DNA of 64,000 nucleotides from JAYYZW01 sp965217605 (GTDB lineage Bacteria > Pseudomonadota > Gammaproteobacteria > Ga0077536), in NCBI GenBank assembly GCA_965217605.1, contig CBDCJB010000005.1, positions 8,670 to 72,669 of the forward strand, in the 5' to 3' direction. Shown here in pieces: positions 54,863 to 62,515 of this stretch. Both the position numbers and the translations under genes were made by a program. Numbering within the stretch: the first letter of the stretch is position 1; each line of letters opens with the position of its first letter. A model generated the notes under the pieces. That model searched no databases. It saw nothing but the letters and a program-made list of their open reading frames with translations, and was not told the origin of the DNA.

Positions 54863-54936
54863 GTAGCCTGGATGAAGCGTAGCGGGATCCGGGCCGCGCT
54901 GAGTTCCCGGATTCCGCTACGCTTCATCCAGGCTAC
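54863..54936. repeat. Palindromic repeat, family A, copy 3
   Basis: Arms of 31 bases (54863-54893 and 54906-54936) pair with one mismatch around a 12-base loop; the core is GTAGCCTGGATGAAGCGTAG. It occupies almost the whole 96-base spacer between two rightward genes. Confidence 0.9.
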
Positions 54937-54953
54937 GTCGGGAGAGAAACATC

Positions 54954-55427
54954 ATGGAGCGCCTGCAAAGAATCATGATTGGAAACGGGTTGCTGGTCGT
55001 CCTGGCTGCGATGCTGGCCGGGTTCATGTTGATGTTTTCGCTGATCGGCGGCATGGAGATCTGGCCGGGCAAGATCATCGCCTTCGAGGTCTACGGTACG
55101 AACGACGGCTGGGTGCGCGCGCATTCCGGCGGCGTAACCAACGGCCTGCTAGTCATCGTGGTTGCTCTGGCCTTGCCGACGCTGCGGTTGAGTCCGCTGA
55201 TGGAGCGCGTCACGGCCTGGGGGTTCATCTATATCGCCTGGTCCTTCACGTTCTTCTACTGGGTGGGGAATGCGGCGGGCAATCGGGGCCTGACCCTCGG
55301 CGACAGCCAGCTTGGACAGACGGACCTACTCAGCGTCATCAGTTTCTTACCCGGTTTACCGAGCGTGTTCCTCGTCGTCTATCTTTTATACGTTGCGTCC
55401 AGGAGCGTGTTGTCACGCACCGCTTAA
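54954..55427 (+). CDS. Styrene-oxide-isomerase-like membrane protein
   Basis: A 157-residue, four-helix membrane protein. From memory it resembles StyC of styrene degraders over nearly its whole length: GGMEIWPGKIIAFEVYG, GWVRAHSGGVTNG and NRGLTLGDSQLG. StyC trimers hold heme b through His58 and isomerise epoxides to aldehydes, with Asn64 and Tyr103 near the site. Equivalent residues here are His57, Asn63 and Tyr102; the counterpart of Asp95 is not kept. No styrene monooxygenase genes are near, so the substrate may be a different epoxide, or the protein may have another heme role. An alignment is needed to confirm. Confidence 0.68.
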   Translation: MERLQRIMIGNGLLVVLAAMLAGFMLMFSLIGGMEIWPGKIIAFEVYGTNDGWVRAHSGGVTNGLLVIVVALALPTLRLSPLMERVTAWGFIYIAWSFTFFYWVGNAAGNRGLTLGDSQLGQTDLLSVISFLPGLPSVFLVVYLLYVASRSVLSRTA

Positions 55428-55446
55428 CACATAAAAAGGAAAGAAC

Positions 55447-56505
55447 ATGGAAAACTTCGATCAGGCGAAATTTGAAGCACTCCAGGGCAAGGTCCTGACG
55501 GACGTCGGCGGGGCCGTCGGTCTGTTGATGGCCTACATCGGCGATCAATCGGGCGTGTACAGCGCGCTCGAAGCCATCGGGCCTTGCGGCTACGAAGCGC
55601 TGGCAGAAAAAGCGAACGTCGACGCACGGTATCTGCGCGAATGGCTGTCCTCGAACGCGGCGGCGGGCTACGTCACCTATCACGCGCAAGACGACACCTT
55701 CAGCCTGAAGCCCGAGCAAGCGGCAATCTTCTCCCACGAAGGTGAGCCGACGTGCATGCAAGGATTCTTTCAGGCCGTAGTCGGGCAGTATGCGACGCAC
55801 GATACGGCCGTGGACGTATTCCAATCGGGCCGCGGCCGGCCATGGTCCGAACACGACGGCTGCTGTTTCTGCGGCACCGATCGATTCTTCCGGCCCGGCT
55901 ACGTCGCGAATATCGCCGACAACTGGATCACGGCGCTCGACGGCGTCGAAGACAAGCTGAAAGCAGGCGCGAAGGTCGCCGACATCGGCTGCGGCCTGGG
56001 CTCGTCCACCATCCTCATGGCGCAGTCCTTCCCGAATTCCACGGTGTACGGCTTCGACTTTCACGAGCCCTCGATAGAAAAGGCGAAGCTCAGCGCGCGC
56101 GAAGCGGGCGTCACGAATGCCGAGTTCGAGGTGGTCACCGCCAAGGGATTTCCCGGCGACGATTACGATTTCGCCTGCATCTTCGATGCGTTGCACGACA
56201 TGGGCGATCCGGTCGGCGCCGCGAGTCACATCAGGCAATCATTGAAACCCGACGGCACCTTCATGCTGGTCGAGCCGATGGCCGGCGATACGCTGACCGA
56301 TAACCTGCACGTGTTGGCGGGTATTTTTTACGGGTTCTCGACCACGGTGTGCGTGCCGACCTCACGGGCGCAGGAAGTCGGTCTTGGACTCGGCGCGCAG
56401 GCCGGCGAGAAACGCCTGACGGAGATACTCACCGAAGCCGGTTTCTCACGCGTGCGACGGGCGACGGAGACCCCGACCAATATGGTGTTGGAGGCGCGGA
56501 TCTAG
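55447..56505 (+). CDS. SAM-dependent methyltransferase with winged-helix N domain
   Basis: N-terminal dimerisation/winged-helix region (about 1-100, ARYLREWLSSNAAAGYV), then a class I methyltransferase domain with motif I VADIGCGLGSSTILM near 179-193 and FDALHDMGDPVGAASHIRQ further on. Similar in layout to Mycobacterium Rv2258c and to small-molecule O-methyltransferases. 352 residues. Substrate unknown. Confidence 0.85.
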   Translation: MENFDQAKFEALQGKVLTDVGGAVGLLMAYIGDQSGVYSALEAIGPCGYEALAEKANVDARYLREWLSSNAAAGYVTYHAQDDTFSLKPEQAAIFSHEGEPTCMQGFFQAVVGQYATHDTAVDVFQSGRGRPWSEHDGCCFCGTDRFFRPGYVANIADNWITALDGVEDKLKAGAKVADIGCGLGSSTILMAQSFPNSTVYGFDFHEPSIEKAKLSAREAGVTNAEFEVVTAKGFPGDDYDFACIFDALHDMGDPVGAASHIRQSLKPDGTFMLVEPMAGDTLTDNLHVLAGIFYGFSTTVCVPTSRAQEVGLGLGAQAGEKRLTEILTEAGFSRVRRATETPTNMVLEARI

Positions 56506-56975
56506 GCGCTTTTTGAACGCTGCCAGTCCGCGAGCGTGTCTTTCGCTTTGGCTGCGTCGAAGGACCCCGAACCGGATTTGGGCGTACAGAGCTCGACGAC
56601 GTAGCCGTTGGGATCGCGGAAATAGATGGAATCGGCGAAGCCATGATCCGCGATCCCGCGTGATTCGATCCCGAGCGATTGCCCTTTCGCCAGCATGGTA
56701 TCTAACACGGGTGGTTCGACGGTGAGCGCGATATGCAGGTCGTAATCGTGTTGGTTCTTGAACTCGAACGGTTCGTCCGGCACCTCGAAAAAGGCCAGGC
56801 AGGAACCGTCGTCCATCTGAAAAAACGAGTGCAAGACGTTGGTGGTGCGTCCCGTTTTCGATTCTTCGATCCACAACGCTTCGACGAACGGCAAGCCGAG
56901 GAAACCCTCGTAGAACGCGCGGGTCTCTTCGGTGTCTCGGCAGCGGTAAGCGCTGTGGTGCAGGCCCTTTATCAT
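56502..56975 (-). CDS. VOC-family (glyoxalase/extradiol dioxygenase fold) protein
   Basis: Two beta-alpha-beta-beta-beta repeats. GLHHSAYRCRDTEETRAFYE opens the first, and HDYDLHIAL and RDPNGYVVEL in the second supply a His and the terminal Glu expected for a metal site. Start ATG 56975 behind AAGGAG; the frame to 56993 lacks such a site. 157 residues. Its end overlaps the convergent methyltransferase by four bases. Confidence 0.83.
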   Translation of the reverse strand: MIKGLHHSAYRCRDTEETRAFYEGFLGLPFVEALWIEESKTGRTTNVLHSFFQMDDGSCLAFFEVPDEPFEFKNQHDYDLHIALTVEPPVLDTMLAKGQSLGIESRGIADHGFADSIYFRDPNGYVVELCTPKSGSGSFDAAKAKDTLADWQRSKSA

Positions 56976-57119
56976 CGGCGTCTCCTTACACACGGAATCA
57001 TCCGTGCGCGGCTGGATTCGTTCATATAATCCCTATTCTAAGCGCGAATAAGACCTGTCGTCGCGCGACCAACGCCTCGCGGCTGCTTGCTGTTGACGAG
57101 CGGGCCGACGTCGCGCCCC

Positions 57120-57128
57120 TGCTATACT
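57120..57128 (+). promoter_or_regulatory. Extended -10 promoter before the ATC-hydrolase-like gene
   Basis: TGC-TATACT is a strong extended -10, 30 bases before the ATG at 57158. No good -35 is seen at the right distance, as is common for extended -10 promoters. It lies in the 182-base divergent spacer with the VOC gene. Confidence 0.55.
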
Positions 57129-57157
57129 CGATCGAAACCCGAAACGGAGACACGCCC

Positions 57158-58255
57158 ATGGCCGCCAACGACGAAGCCGACCGCGACGCTCGCATCGCGT
57201 CCATGATCACGATGCACGATTACCAGTGGCTGTTACTTCACACCCTGCACGCGGCGGCGTCGAAGCACCTCGGCGGCGCGGGACTTGAGTCCCTGGAAAA
57301 AGGCATTAGGCGCTATGGCTATTACCGCGGCCAGCACCTGCGCGATAAGCCCGAATCGTTTGCCGACGGCCGCGACGCGCTGTCACTCCTCGGCAATTGG
57401 GATTCGGCCGAATTCATGGTGTCGTCGCTGAGCGGGCCCGTCAAGATCAGCGGCAGTCCTTCGCGCGCGACGCTCGACCTGCCAACCGTGCCCGGCAGCG
57501 AATACTACAAGACCCATGATGGCGGAGAGATGCTGGTGCCGTTCTGGCGCAACATGCTGCCCGGGCTTGCCGAGGGCTACGGCGATGACACCAGCGTGGA
57601 ATTCGGCGCGATACCGGATCAACCGGATACGCCATGGGCCATCACCTGGAGCTGCCCGGGCGAGTCAACGGCGCCGCGTGCGGCCACATTCGAGGACGTC
57701 TTCGACGATCGCCTGGTATCCATACAGATGAACCGGCGCACCTTCGGCGTCTTTGCGGCGCTGCAGATGTACGTCGGTTTCCAGTTGACAGAGGATTTTC
57801 CCGACAACGGTGAGATGGTACTCAAGGAAGCGCTCTACGAATTCGGTCTGGCGCGCGGCCGCGAGCTCCGCGAACGCGCGGAGGCCAAGGGCAAGCCGAT
57901 CAATTTCACGACCTGGTTCGAGGAGCTGCAGGAACGCGACCCGGGCGAGGCGGTCTTCGTGTTCCGCGGCGAAACGCGCGCCTCACCCGGCGTGTGGGCG
58001 GCGGAATGCACCTATTGCCCGCTGGCGCACGTGTGGGCGGAAGAAGGCCACCGCGGCATGGCGATGGGTTACCTGTACGACGTCGAGAATCATCGCGGTC
58101 TGGTCAAGGGCTTCCACCCCGATGGTGAGGTCAATTGGGATACCGTCAAGATGCGCGGCGATAAAACGTGCAAGTTTCAGTTCTGGATCCCCGATCTGGT
58201 GACGAAAGAAGACCCCGATTGGGCGCAGCCGGAGAACAAGCTACAGGGTTTGTGA
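57158..58255 (+). CDS. ATC-hydrolase-like protein (tentative)
   Basis: 365 residues. The C-terminal third has ECTYCPLAHVWAEEGHRGMA, then a YLYDVENHRG stretch and GDKTCKFQFWIPDL, which recalls L-2-amino-thiazoline-4-carboxylate hydrolase (PF14196), where conserved cysteines and acidic residues follow the same order. The middle (ALYEFGLARGRELRERAEA) and N-terminal (GIRRYGYYRGQHLRDKPE) parts look like two copies of one helical unit. The assignment is weak; read it as an unknown cysteine-containing hydrolase. The gene ends inside the palindrome at 58254. Confidence 0.5.
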   Translation: MAANDEADRDARIASMITMHDYQWLLLHTLHAAASKHLGGAGLESLEKGIRRYGYYRGQHLRDKPESFADGRDALSLLGNWDSAEFMVSSLSGPVKISGSPSRATLDLPTVPGSEYYKTHDGGEMLVPFWRNMLPGLAEGYGDDTSVEFGAIPDQPDTPWAITWSCPGESTAPRAATFEDVFDDRLVSIQMNRRTFGVFAALQMYVGFQLTEDFPDNGEMVLKEALYEFGLARGRELRERAEAKGKPINFTTWFEELQERDPGEAVFVFRGETRASPGVWAAECTYCPLAHVWAEEGHRGMAMGYLYDVENHRGLVKGFHPDGEVNWDTVKMRGDKTCKFQFWIPDLVTKEDPDWAQPENKLQGL

Positions 58256-58282
58256 AGAAAAGGGGTCTGACCCCATTTCTTC
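58254..58282. repeat. Palindrome, family C (GGGGTCTGACCCC core), also a likely terminator
   Basis: Two 14-base arms (58254-58267, 58269-58282) around one central base, one mismatch. The A-rich left and T-rich right ends give terminator shape on both strands. It begins at the last codon of the upstream gene and lies between convergent genes. Confidence 0.8.
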
Positions 58283-58288
58283 GCGCGC

Positions 58289-59305
58289 CTATAAAAAATG
58301 CGGCATCAAGTGATCGTGCACATCGCGAATCGTCTGAGGCCCGCTCGTACCCGGCATATCAAACGCCACGACTTGCGTGACGCCGGCCTCGACGTACTTG
58401 GCTAGTGTTTCACGACATCGCTCGGGACTGCCCGCGACGGTTACGGCGTCGATCATGTCGTCGGTGAGCAGATGGACGGGTGGTTTTCCGTCGCTCAGGT
58501 AGGCCTCTCCCATGGCGCGGATCCGATCGGGATCCAATCCCGCCAATGTGAACAACGGTTTGTCCGCGTAAGACGTCATTACCGACATGCAGGTCGCAAG
58601 AAACGGTTTCACGGCTTCACGCGCGGCGGCATCGTCCTCCGTTACGGACGTGAGTACGTATAGGATGACGTCGTAGTCATCGAGAGAACGGCCCGCACGC
58701 TCGGCGCCGATGCGTACTTGTTTGAGCGCGTGATGCGCGTAGGCATGGCCGGAGACGTAACCCATGATGACGCCATCGGCGATCTCGCCGGCAAGTTCGA
58801 GATACTTGGGCCCCGTGGCGCCCAAACTGATCGGCACCTCTCGACGCGGCGGCGTGAAATGGAGATGCACGTCGGATGTTTTGAACACCTCGCCGTCGTA
58901 ACTAACCTCGTCACCGCGGAGGATCCGTTTGATGAGGTCGATTGCCTCGCGCATCGCCGCGCCGGGCGTGGTGTAGGGGATGTGCAGTTGATCCTCGACC
59001 CAGTAGCGTAATCCGGCGCCGACGCCGAGCACCCCGCGCCCTTCGGACAATTCATCGAGGGCCGCGAACTCCATCGCCGTGAGCGCGGGATGGCGCGTAT
59101 AGGGGTTTACGACACCGACACCGGTCTTGAGCGTTTTTGTCTGGCTGGCGATGGCGGACGCCACGACGAACGGACCGCGATAGAAATAATCCTCCGGAAG
59201 CCAGTAGGTGCCGTACCCTAACTCCTCGGCCAATTTGGCCGTTGCGAGATACGCTTTGGCATCGAGGTTTTCAGAGCAGAAGCCGAATTCCTTGACCTTT
59301 CCCAT
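58289..59305 (-). CDS. LLM-class flavin-dependent oxidoreductase (4)
   Basis: 338 residues, the same length and layout as the LLM protein at 35932-36948: LAEELGYGTYWLPEDYFYRG, NPYTRHPALTAMEFAAL, RGVLGVGAGLRYWVED and PISLGATGPKYLELAGEIADG. F420-using members share this form, but I cannot decide the cofactor. Convergent with the preceding gene. Substrate unknown. Confidence 0.87.
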   Translation of the reverse strand: MGKVKEFGFCSENLDAKAYLATAKLAEELGYGTYWLPEDYFYRGPFVVASAIASQTKTLKTGVGVVNPYTRHPALTAMEFAALDELSEGRGVLGVGAGLRYWVEDQLHIPYTTPGAAMREAIDLIKRILRGDEVSYDGEVFKTSDVHLHFTPPRREVPISLGATGPKYLELAGEIADGVIMGYVSGHAYAHHALKQVRIGAERAGRSLDDYDVILYVLTSVTEDDAAAREAVKPFLATCMSVMTSYADKPLFTLAGLDPDRIRAMGEAYLSDGKPPVHLLTDDMIDAVTVAGSPERCRETLAKYVEAGVTQVVAFDMPGTSGPQTIRDVHDHLMPHFL

Positions 59306-59368
59306 GAACCACCCCCGGGACTTGCGACAACACGAAAGCGCTTCATATTAGCCCGTTTCCGGCAGCGG

Positions 59369-59836
59369 TCAGAATCGGCCTTTGCTCATCGGCACGCGCC
59401 GTATTTGAAAAGTCAGCGCGTGGATGGCGTCACGCGCCTCGGGGGCGGTTTCGCTAAATCGCAACACCACCTCCAGCTTTTTCTTCAACGGCAGCTCGCG
59501 ATCGCTCGTAATGCGAAACAGCGTCACCGCGCGTTTGTCCGGGGCCACCGGCTGATCGAAGCGCTTCGTATACAGCACTTCACCTTCGCGCAAAACATCG
59601 AACGTGAAACGCACGTCTACCGAGCTCCCCGACATCTGCTCGGGGCGTTCGAAAAAGACCTCCGTGAAGTAAGAACCTCGGCGGGAAATATACAGCGGCA
59701 GCGTGACCGTCGATTCCCGAGCGAACGGTATCGTGTGGTTGAATATGGTGGAATCTGGGCGGGTCGGCCCTTCGACGGCGAATGCGGAAGAGCTAAAAGC
59801 GAGCAGCAGGAAACAGCTTATTCGGATAGCGCACAT
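59369..59836 (-). CDS. Uncharacterised secreted protein
   Basis: 155 residues with a signal peptide (residues 1-20, ending FSSSAFA). The rest has beta-strand-like stretches, among them TVTLPLYISRRGSYFTEVFF and KLEVVLRFSETAPEARDAIH. I do not recognise a family. Start ATG 59836 behind AGGAG; in-frame starts further upstream (59860, 60058) reach toward or into the left end of the IS1380 element and are not needed. The gene begins 45 bases from that end. Confidence 0.65.
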   Translation of the reverse strand: MCAIRISCFLLLAFSSSAFAVEGPTRPDSTIFNHTIPFARESTVTLPLYISRRGSYFTEVFFERPEQMSGSSVDVRFTFDVLREGEVLYTKRFDQPVAPDKRAVTLFRITSDRELPLKKKLEVVLRFSETAPEARDAIHALTFQIRRVPMSKGRF

Positions 59837-60094
59837 CGGGACGCTCCTGAGTGAGGTCATGTCGTTTGGAGTCTGGCAGCTAGCCCGGATATTGCATGAG
59901 CAGTGAGATTGGGCGTGGAGTTGGTCGATCATGGGTCGGAATTCGTTGGTGGTGGCACGAAGCGGCGCTTGAGCGCGACGTTTCGGCGCGCCACCGGTGG
60001 ATTTATCGCCGATTGCGATGCACGAGTCGTTTCGGAGGCGAGCGACACCCCGACTCACAAGGAATCGAACACGAGGCGACTGGCGTTGGGACGA

Positions 60095-61224
60095 CTATCC
60101 CGGTTTGAGGCGAGCGGCCACCAGGCAGAACAGTTCTCGATTGGGGTAAGCACTGGAGAGCAACAGTCGGATGCGCCTGGTATTGCGCAAGACGATGGCG
60201 CCGATGCGTAATAGTTTCAGGCGCAGCGTGCCGCATTGCGCGCGAGCCAGTGCTGTTCCGTGTAGTGCCACCCGGCGGATCGTCTCCAACAGCGTGTAAG
60301 CCAAGCTTGAGAGCAACAGCCGGAACTGATTGGCCCACCAGGTGTGGCAACTGGTGCGATCGGCAAACAGGCCCAACTGCTGCTCCTTGATCCGGTTCTC
60401 CATCTCGCCGCGGGCGCAGTAGATGCGGTCGTAGATGCGTTGGGCATTGCCGGTGAGGTTGGTCACCACGAAGCGGGGATTGCTGCCGCGGGCGCTGTGC
60501 TCGGCCTTGACGATCACCCGTCGCGGGGTATCCCAAGTCTGTGCGGCGTAACGGACCTCGCTGAACAGGCGCTGCTTCTCACCCATCATCCAATACCGCC
60601 ACTGAGCCAACGTGCGCAACGCTAACGATTGATCGTGCAAACGCGGGTTTTTCGCGATACCAATGACGTAATCCACGCCGTGGCGATCGAACCAGCGCAG
60701 CATCCGCCAGCGGCAAAAGCCGGAATCGGCGCGCACCAGGATCTCGACCTTCGGCCACGCCTGGCGCAACCGTTTGATCAACAGCGCCAAGATCGCCCAA
60801 CTGTGTTTTGCGCCGTCGATCTTGCTCGAACGCAGATAACTGACCCACAGTTGATCGCCACAGAACACGTACAAGGGCAGAAAGCAGTAGTGGTCGTAGT
60901 AGCCGTGGAAGAAGCGGCCCTCTTGATCACCATGCACCCGATCGTCGGTGGCATCCACATCGAGTATCAGTCGTCGGGGCGCTTGTTTGTAAGAGGCGAT
61001 AAAGTTATCAATGAGTACCTTGTGCAGGGCCACCGCGGTGTTGCGGTTCGCGCGGTTCTCCAGTCGGCACAACGTCGACGGGCTCGCCAGCGACTCATCC
61101 CGGGAAAGCGCCGTCTGCAGAGCCAAGTCCGCGCGCAATGCCTCGTGGTCGTTGAGGTCCTCATAGCCCAGGGAAATGCCATAGACCCGCTGTCGGACCA
61201 GCGACTCCAGATCGTGGGTGCAGC
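60095..61224 (-). pseudogene. IS1380 transposase, C-terminal part
   Basis: Carries most of the DDE transposase: HDLESLVRQRVYGISLGYED, LDVDATDDRVHGDQEG, LVRADSGFCRW and the late RGEMENRIKEQQLGLFADR glutamate. The N-terminal 60 or so residues are missing because an IS10-like element interrupts the gene at 61225. Joining 63922-63739 to 61224-60095 gives one unbroken frame of 437 codons plus stop. The open frame continues 103 bases into the inserted element, giving a false start at 61327. Confidence 0.9.
61216..61224. repeat. 9-base target duplication, left copy
   Basis: GGGTGCAGC, repeated exactly at 63730-63738. It flanks the IS10-like element; 9 bases is the usual duplication for IS10. Confidence 0.93.
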
Positions 61225-61313
61225 CTGAGGAATCCCCATAAAACTCCAACGAAATACAAAGCGATAGATTAATTTGTGGGTTCGTTGAACCTGCATGGCT
61301 CGAGTTGATCCTA

Positions 61314-62476
61314 GTGTGCTGTCCCACGATGAACTTTCATAAGTCGTGATGATCAGATCGGCTACTGTGTCATGCAGGAGCCAGCCGATGGTTACCGGTC
61401 GACCCAGATCCTTTACGGTTAAACTGAGCGAGGAGGAACACGAGGTCCTCAACAGTTACGCGAGGTCGCGCAGTCTGCCGCATGCGCTGGCACGGCGCGC
61501 AAAGATCGTCATGATGGCAGCCGATGGGCTGTCTAACAGCGCGATTGCCAGAAAGCTCGATGTATCCAATCCGACGGTCACAAATGGGTGTCGCCGGTAT
61601 ATCGCCAACGGGATTGTCGGATTGTATGATCTGCCGCCGGGCCATCGTCGGCGCACATATGATGACGATGAGGTTGCACGCTTGATGCAAAAGGTGCTGA
61701 GCGAGCGACCGGAGAACGCGACCCATTGGAGCACGCGTTCGTTTGCACGGGAGACCGCGCCCTCGAAGAGTACCGTTCATCGGTATTTCACGCTGTTTGG
61801 GATCCAGCCCTATCGCAGCCGCACGTTCAAACTCTCGACCGCTCCCTTCTTCGTCGACAAGGTGCGCGATATTGTCGGTTTGTACTTGAATCCACCCGAT
61901 AATGCCCTGGTATTGTGCGTTGACGAAAAAAGCCAGATCCAGGCATTGGAACGCAGTCAGCCGGTTCTGCCGATGGGGCTCGGTTATGTCGAGGGTGTCA
62001 CCCATAATTACTTTCGACATGGCACGACCACGTTGTTCGCGGCGCTCGATATCGCCAACGGCACGGTCATCGGGCAGTGCAAAGCGCGGCATCGTCACCA
62101 GGAATTGCTGTCCTTCCTGAATCATCTCGAGAAAAGTGTTCCCGCCGCGCTGGATGTTCATCTGGTGATGGACAACTATGGCACGCATAAGCATCCCAAA
62201 GTCCGTGCCTGGTTCGCTCGACGCCCTCGATTTCACGTCCACTTCACGCCAACCTACGCGTCATGGCTCAACCAGGTCGAACGTTGGTTTGGTCTCATCA
62301 GCCAGCGCGCTATCAAGCGCGGGTCGTTCCGGAATGTGAAGGATCTCGTTGCTCGTATCGAGCGATATATTGCTCAGCACAACGCCAACCCTATACCTTT
62401 CGCCTGGACCGCAACCGCCGACTCAATCTTGAAAAAACTCGCCCGACTTTCGAAACTTCTTTGCGGGACAGCACAC
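61314..62476 (+). mobile_element. IS630-family element (innermost)
   Basis: Tips are GTGTGCTGTCCC at 61314 and its complement ending at 62476, each flanked by the TA duplication (61312-61313 and 62477-62478) within an original CTAG, the known target of IS630. Length 1163 bases. It splits the leader of the IS10-like element. Confidence 0.93.
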
Positions 62477-62479
62477 TAG
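61388..62479 (+). CDS. IS630-family transposase
   Basis: A 363-residue DDE transposase with an N-terminal helix-turn-helix (SNSAIARKLDVSNPTVTNGC) and the catalytic triad in LCVDEKSQIQ, HLVMDNYGTHKH and PTYASWLNQVERWF. Start ATG 61388 with AGGAG upstream. Its stop codon TAG is made of the duplicated TA plus the next target base, so the reading frame runs to the very tip of the element. Appears intact. Confidence 0.93.
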   Translation: MVTGRPRSFTVKLSEEEHEVLNSYARSRSLPHALARRAKIVMMAADGLSNSAIARKLDVSNPTVTNGCRRYIANGIVGLYDLPPGHRRRTYDDDEVARLMQKVLSERPENATHWSTRSFARETAPSKSTVHRYFTLFGIQPYRSRTFKLSTAPFFVDKVRDIVGLYLNPPDNALVLCVDEKSQIQALERSQPVLPMGLGYVEGVTHNYFRHGTTTLFAALDIANGTVIGQCKARHRHQELLSFLNHLEKSVPAALDVHLVMDNYGTHKHPKVRAWFARRPRFHVHFTPTYASWLNQVERWFGLISQRAIKRGSFRNVKDLVARIERYIAQHNANPIPFAWTATADSILKKLARLSKLLCGTAH

Positions 62480-62515
62480 TTGTTGCAAGACAATCTGGGA
62501 ACGACGAGGTGAGCC

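Noticed and set aside
54954..55427. Firm gene symbol styC for the membrane protein
   Set aside because: The Asp95 counterpart is missing, no styrene genes are near, and the comparison was made from memory.
61225..61327. Apparent N terminus of the leftward IS1380 transposase frame (start at 61327)
   Set aside because: These codons come from the inserted IS10-like element; the real N terminus is at 63922.
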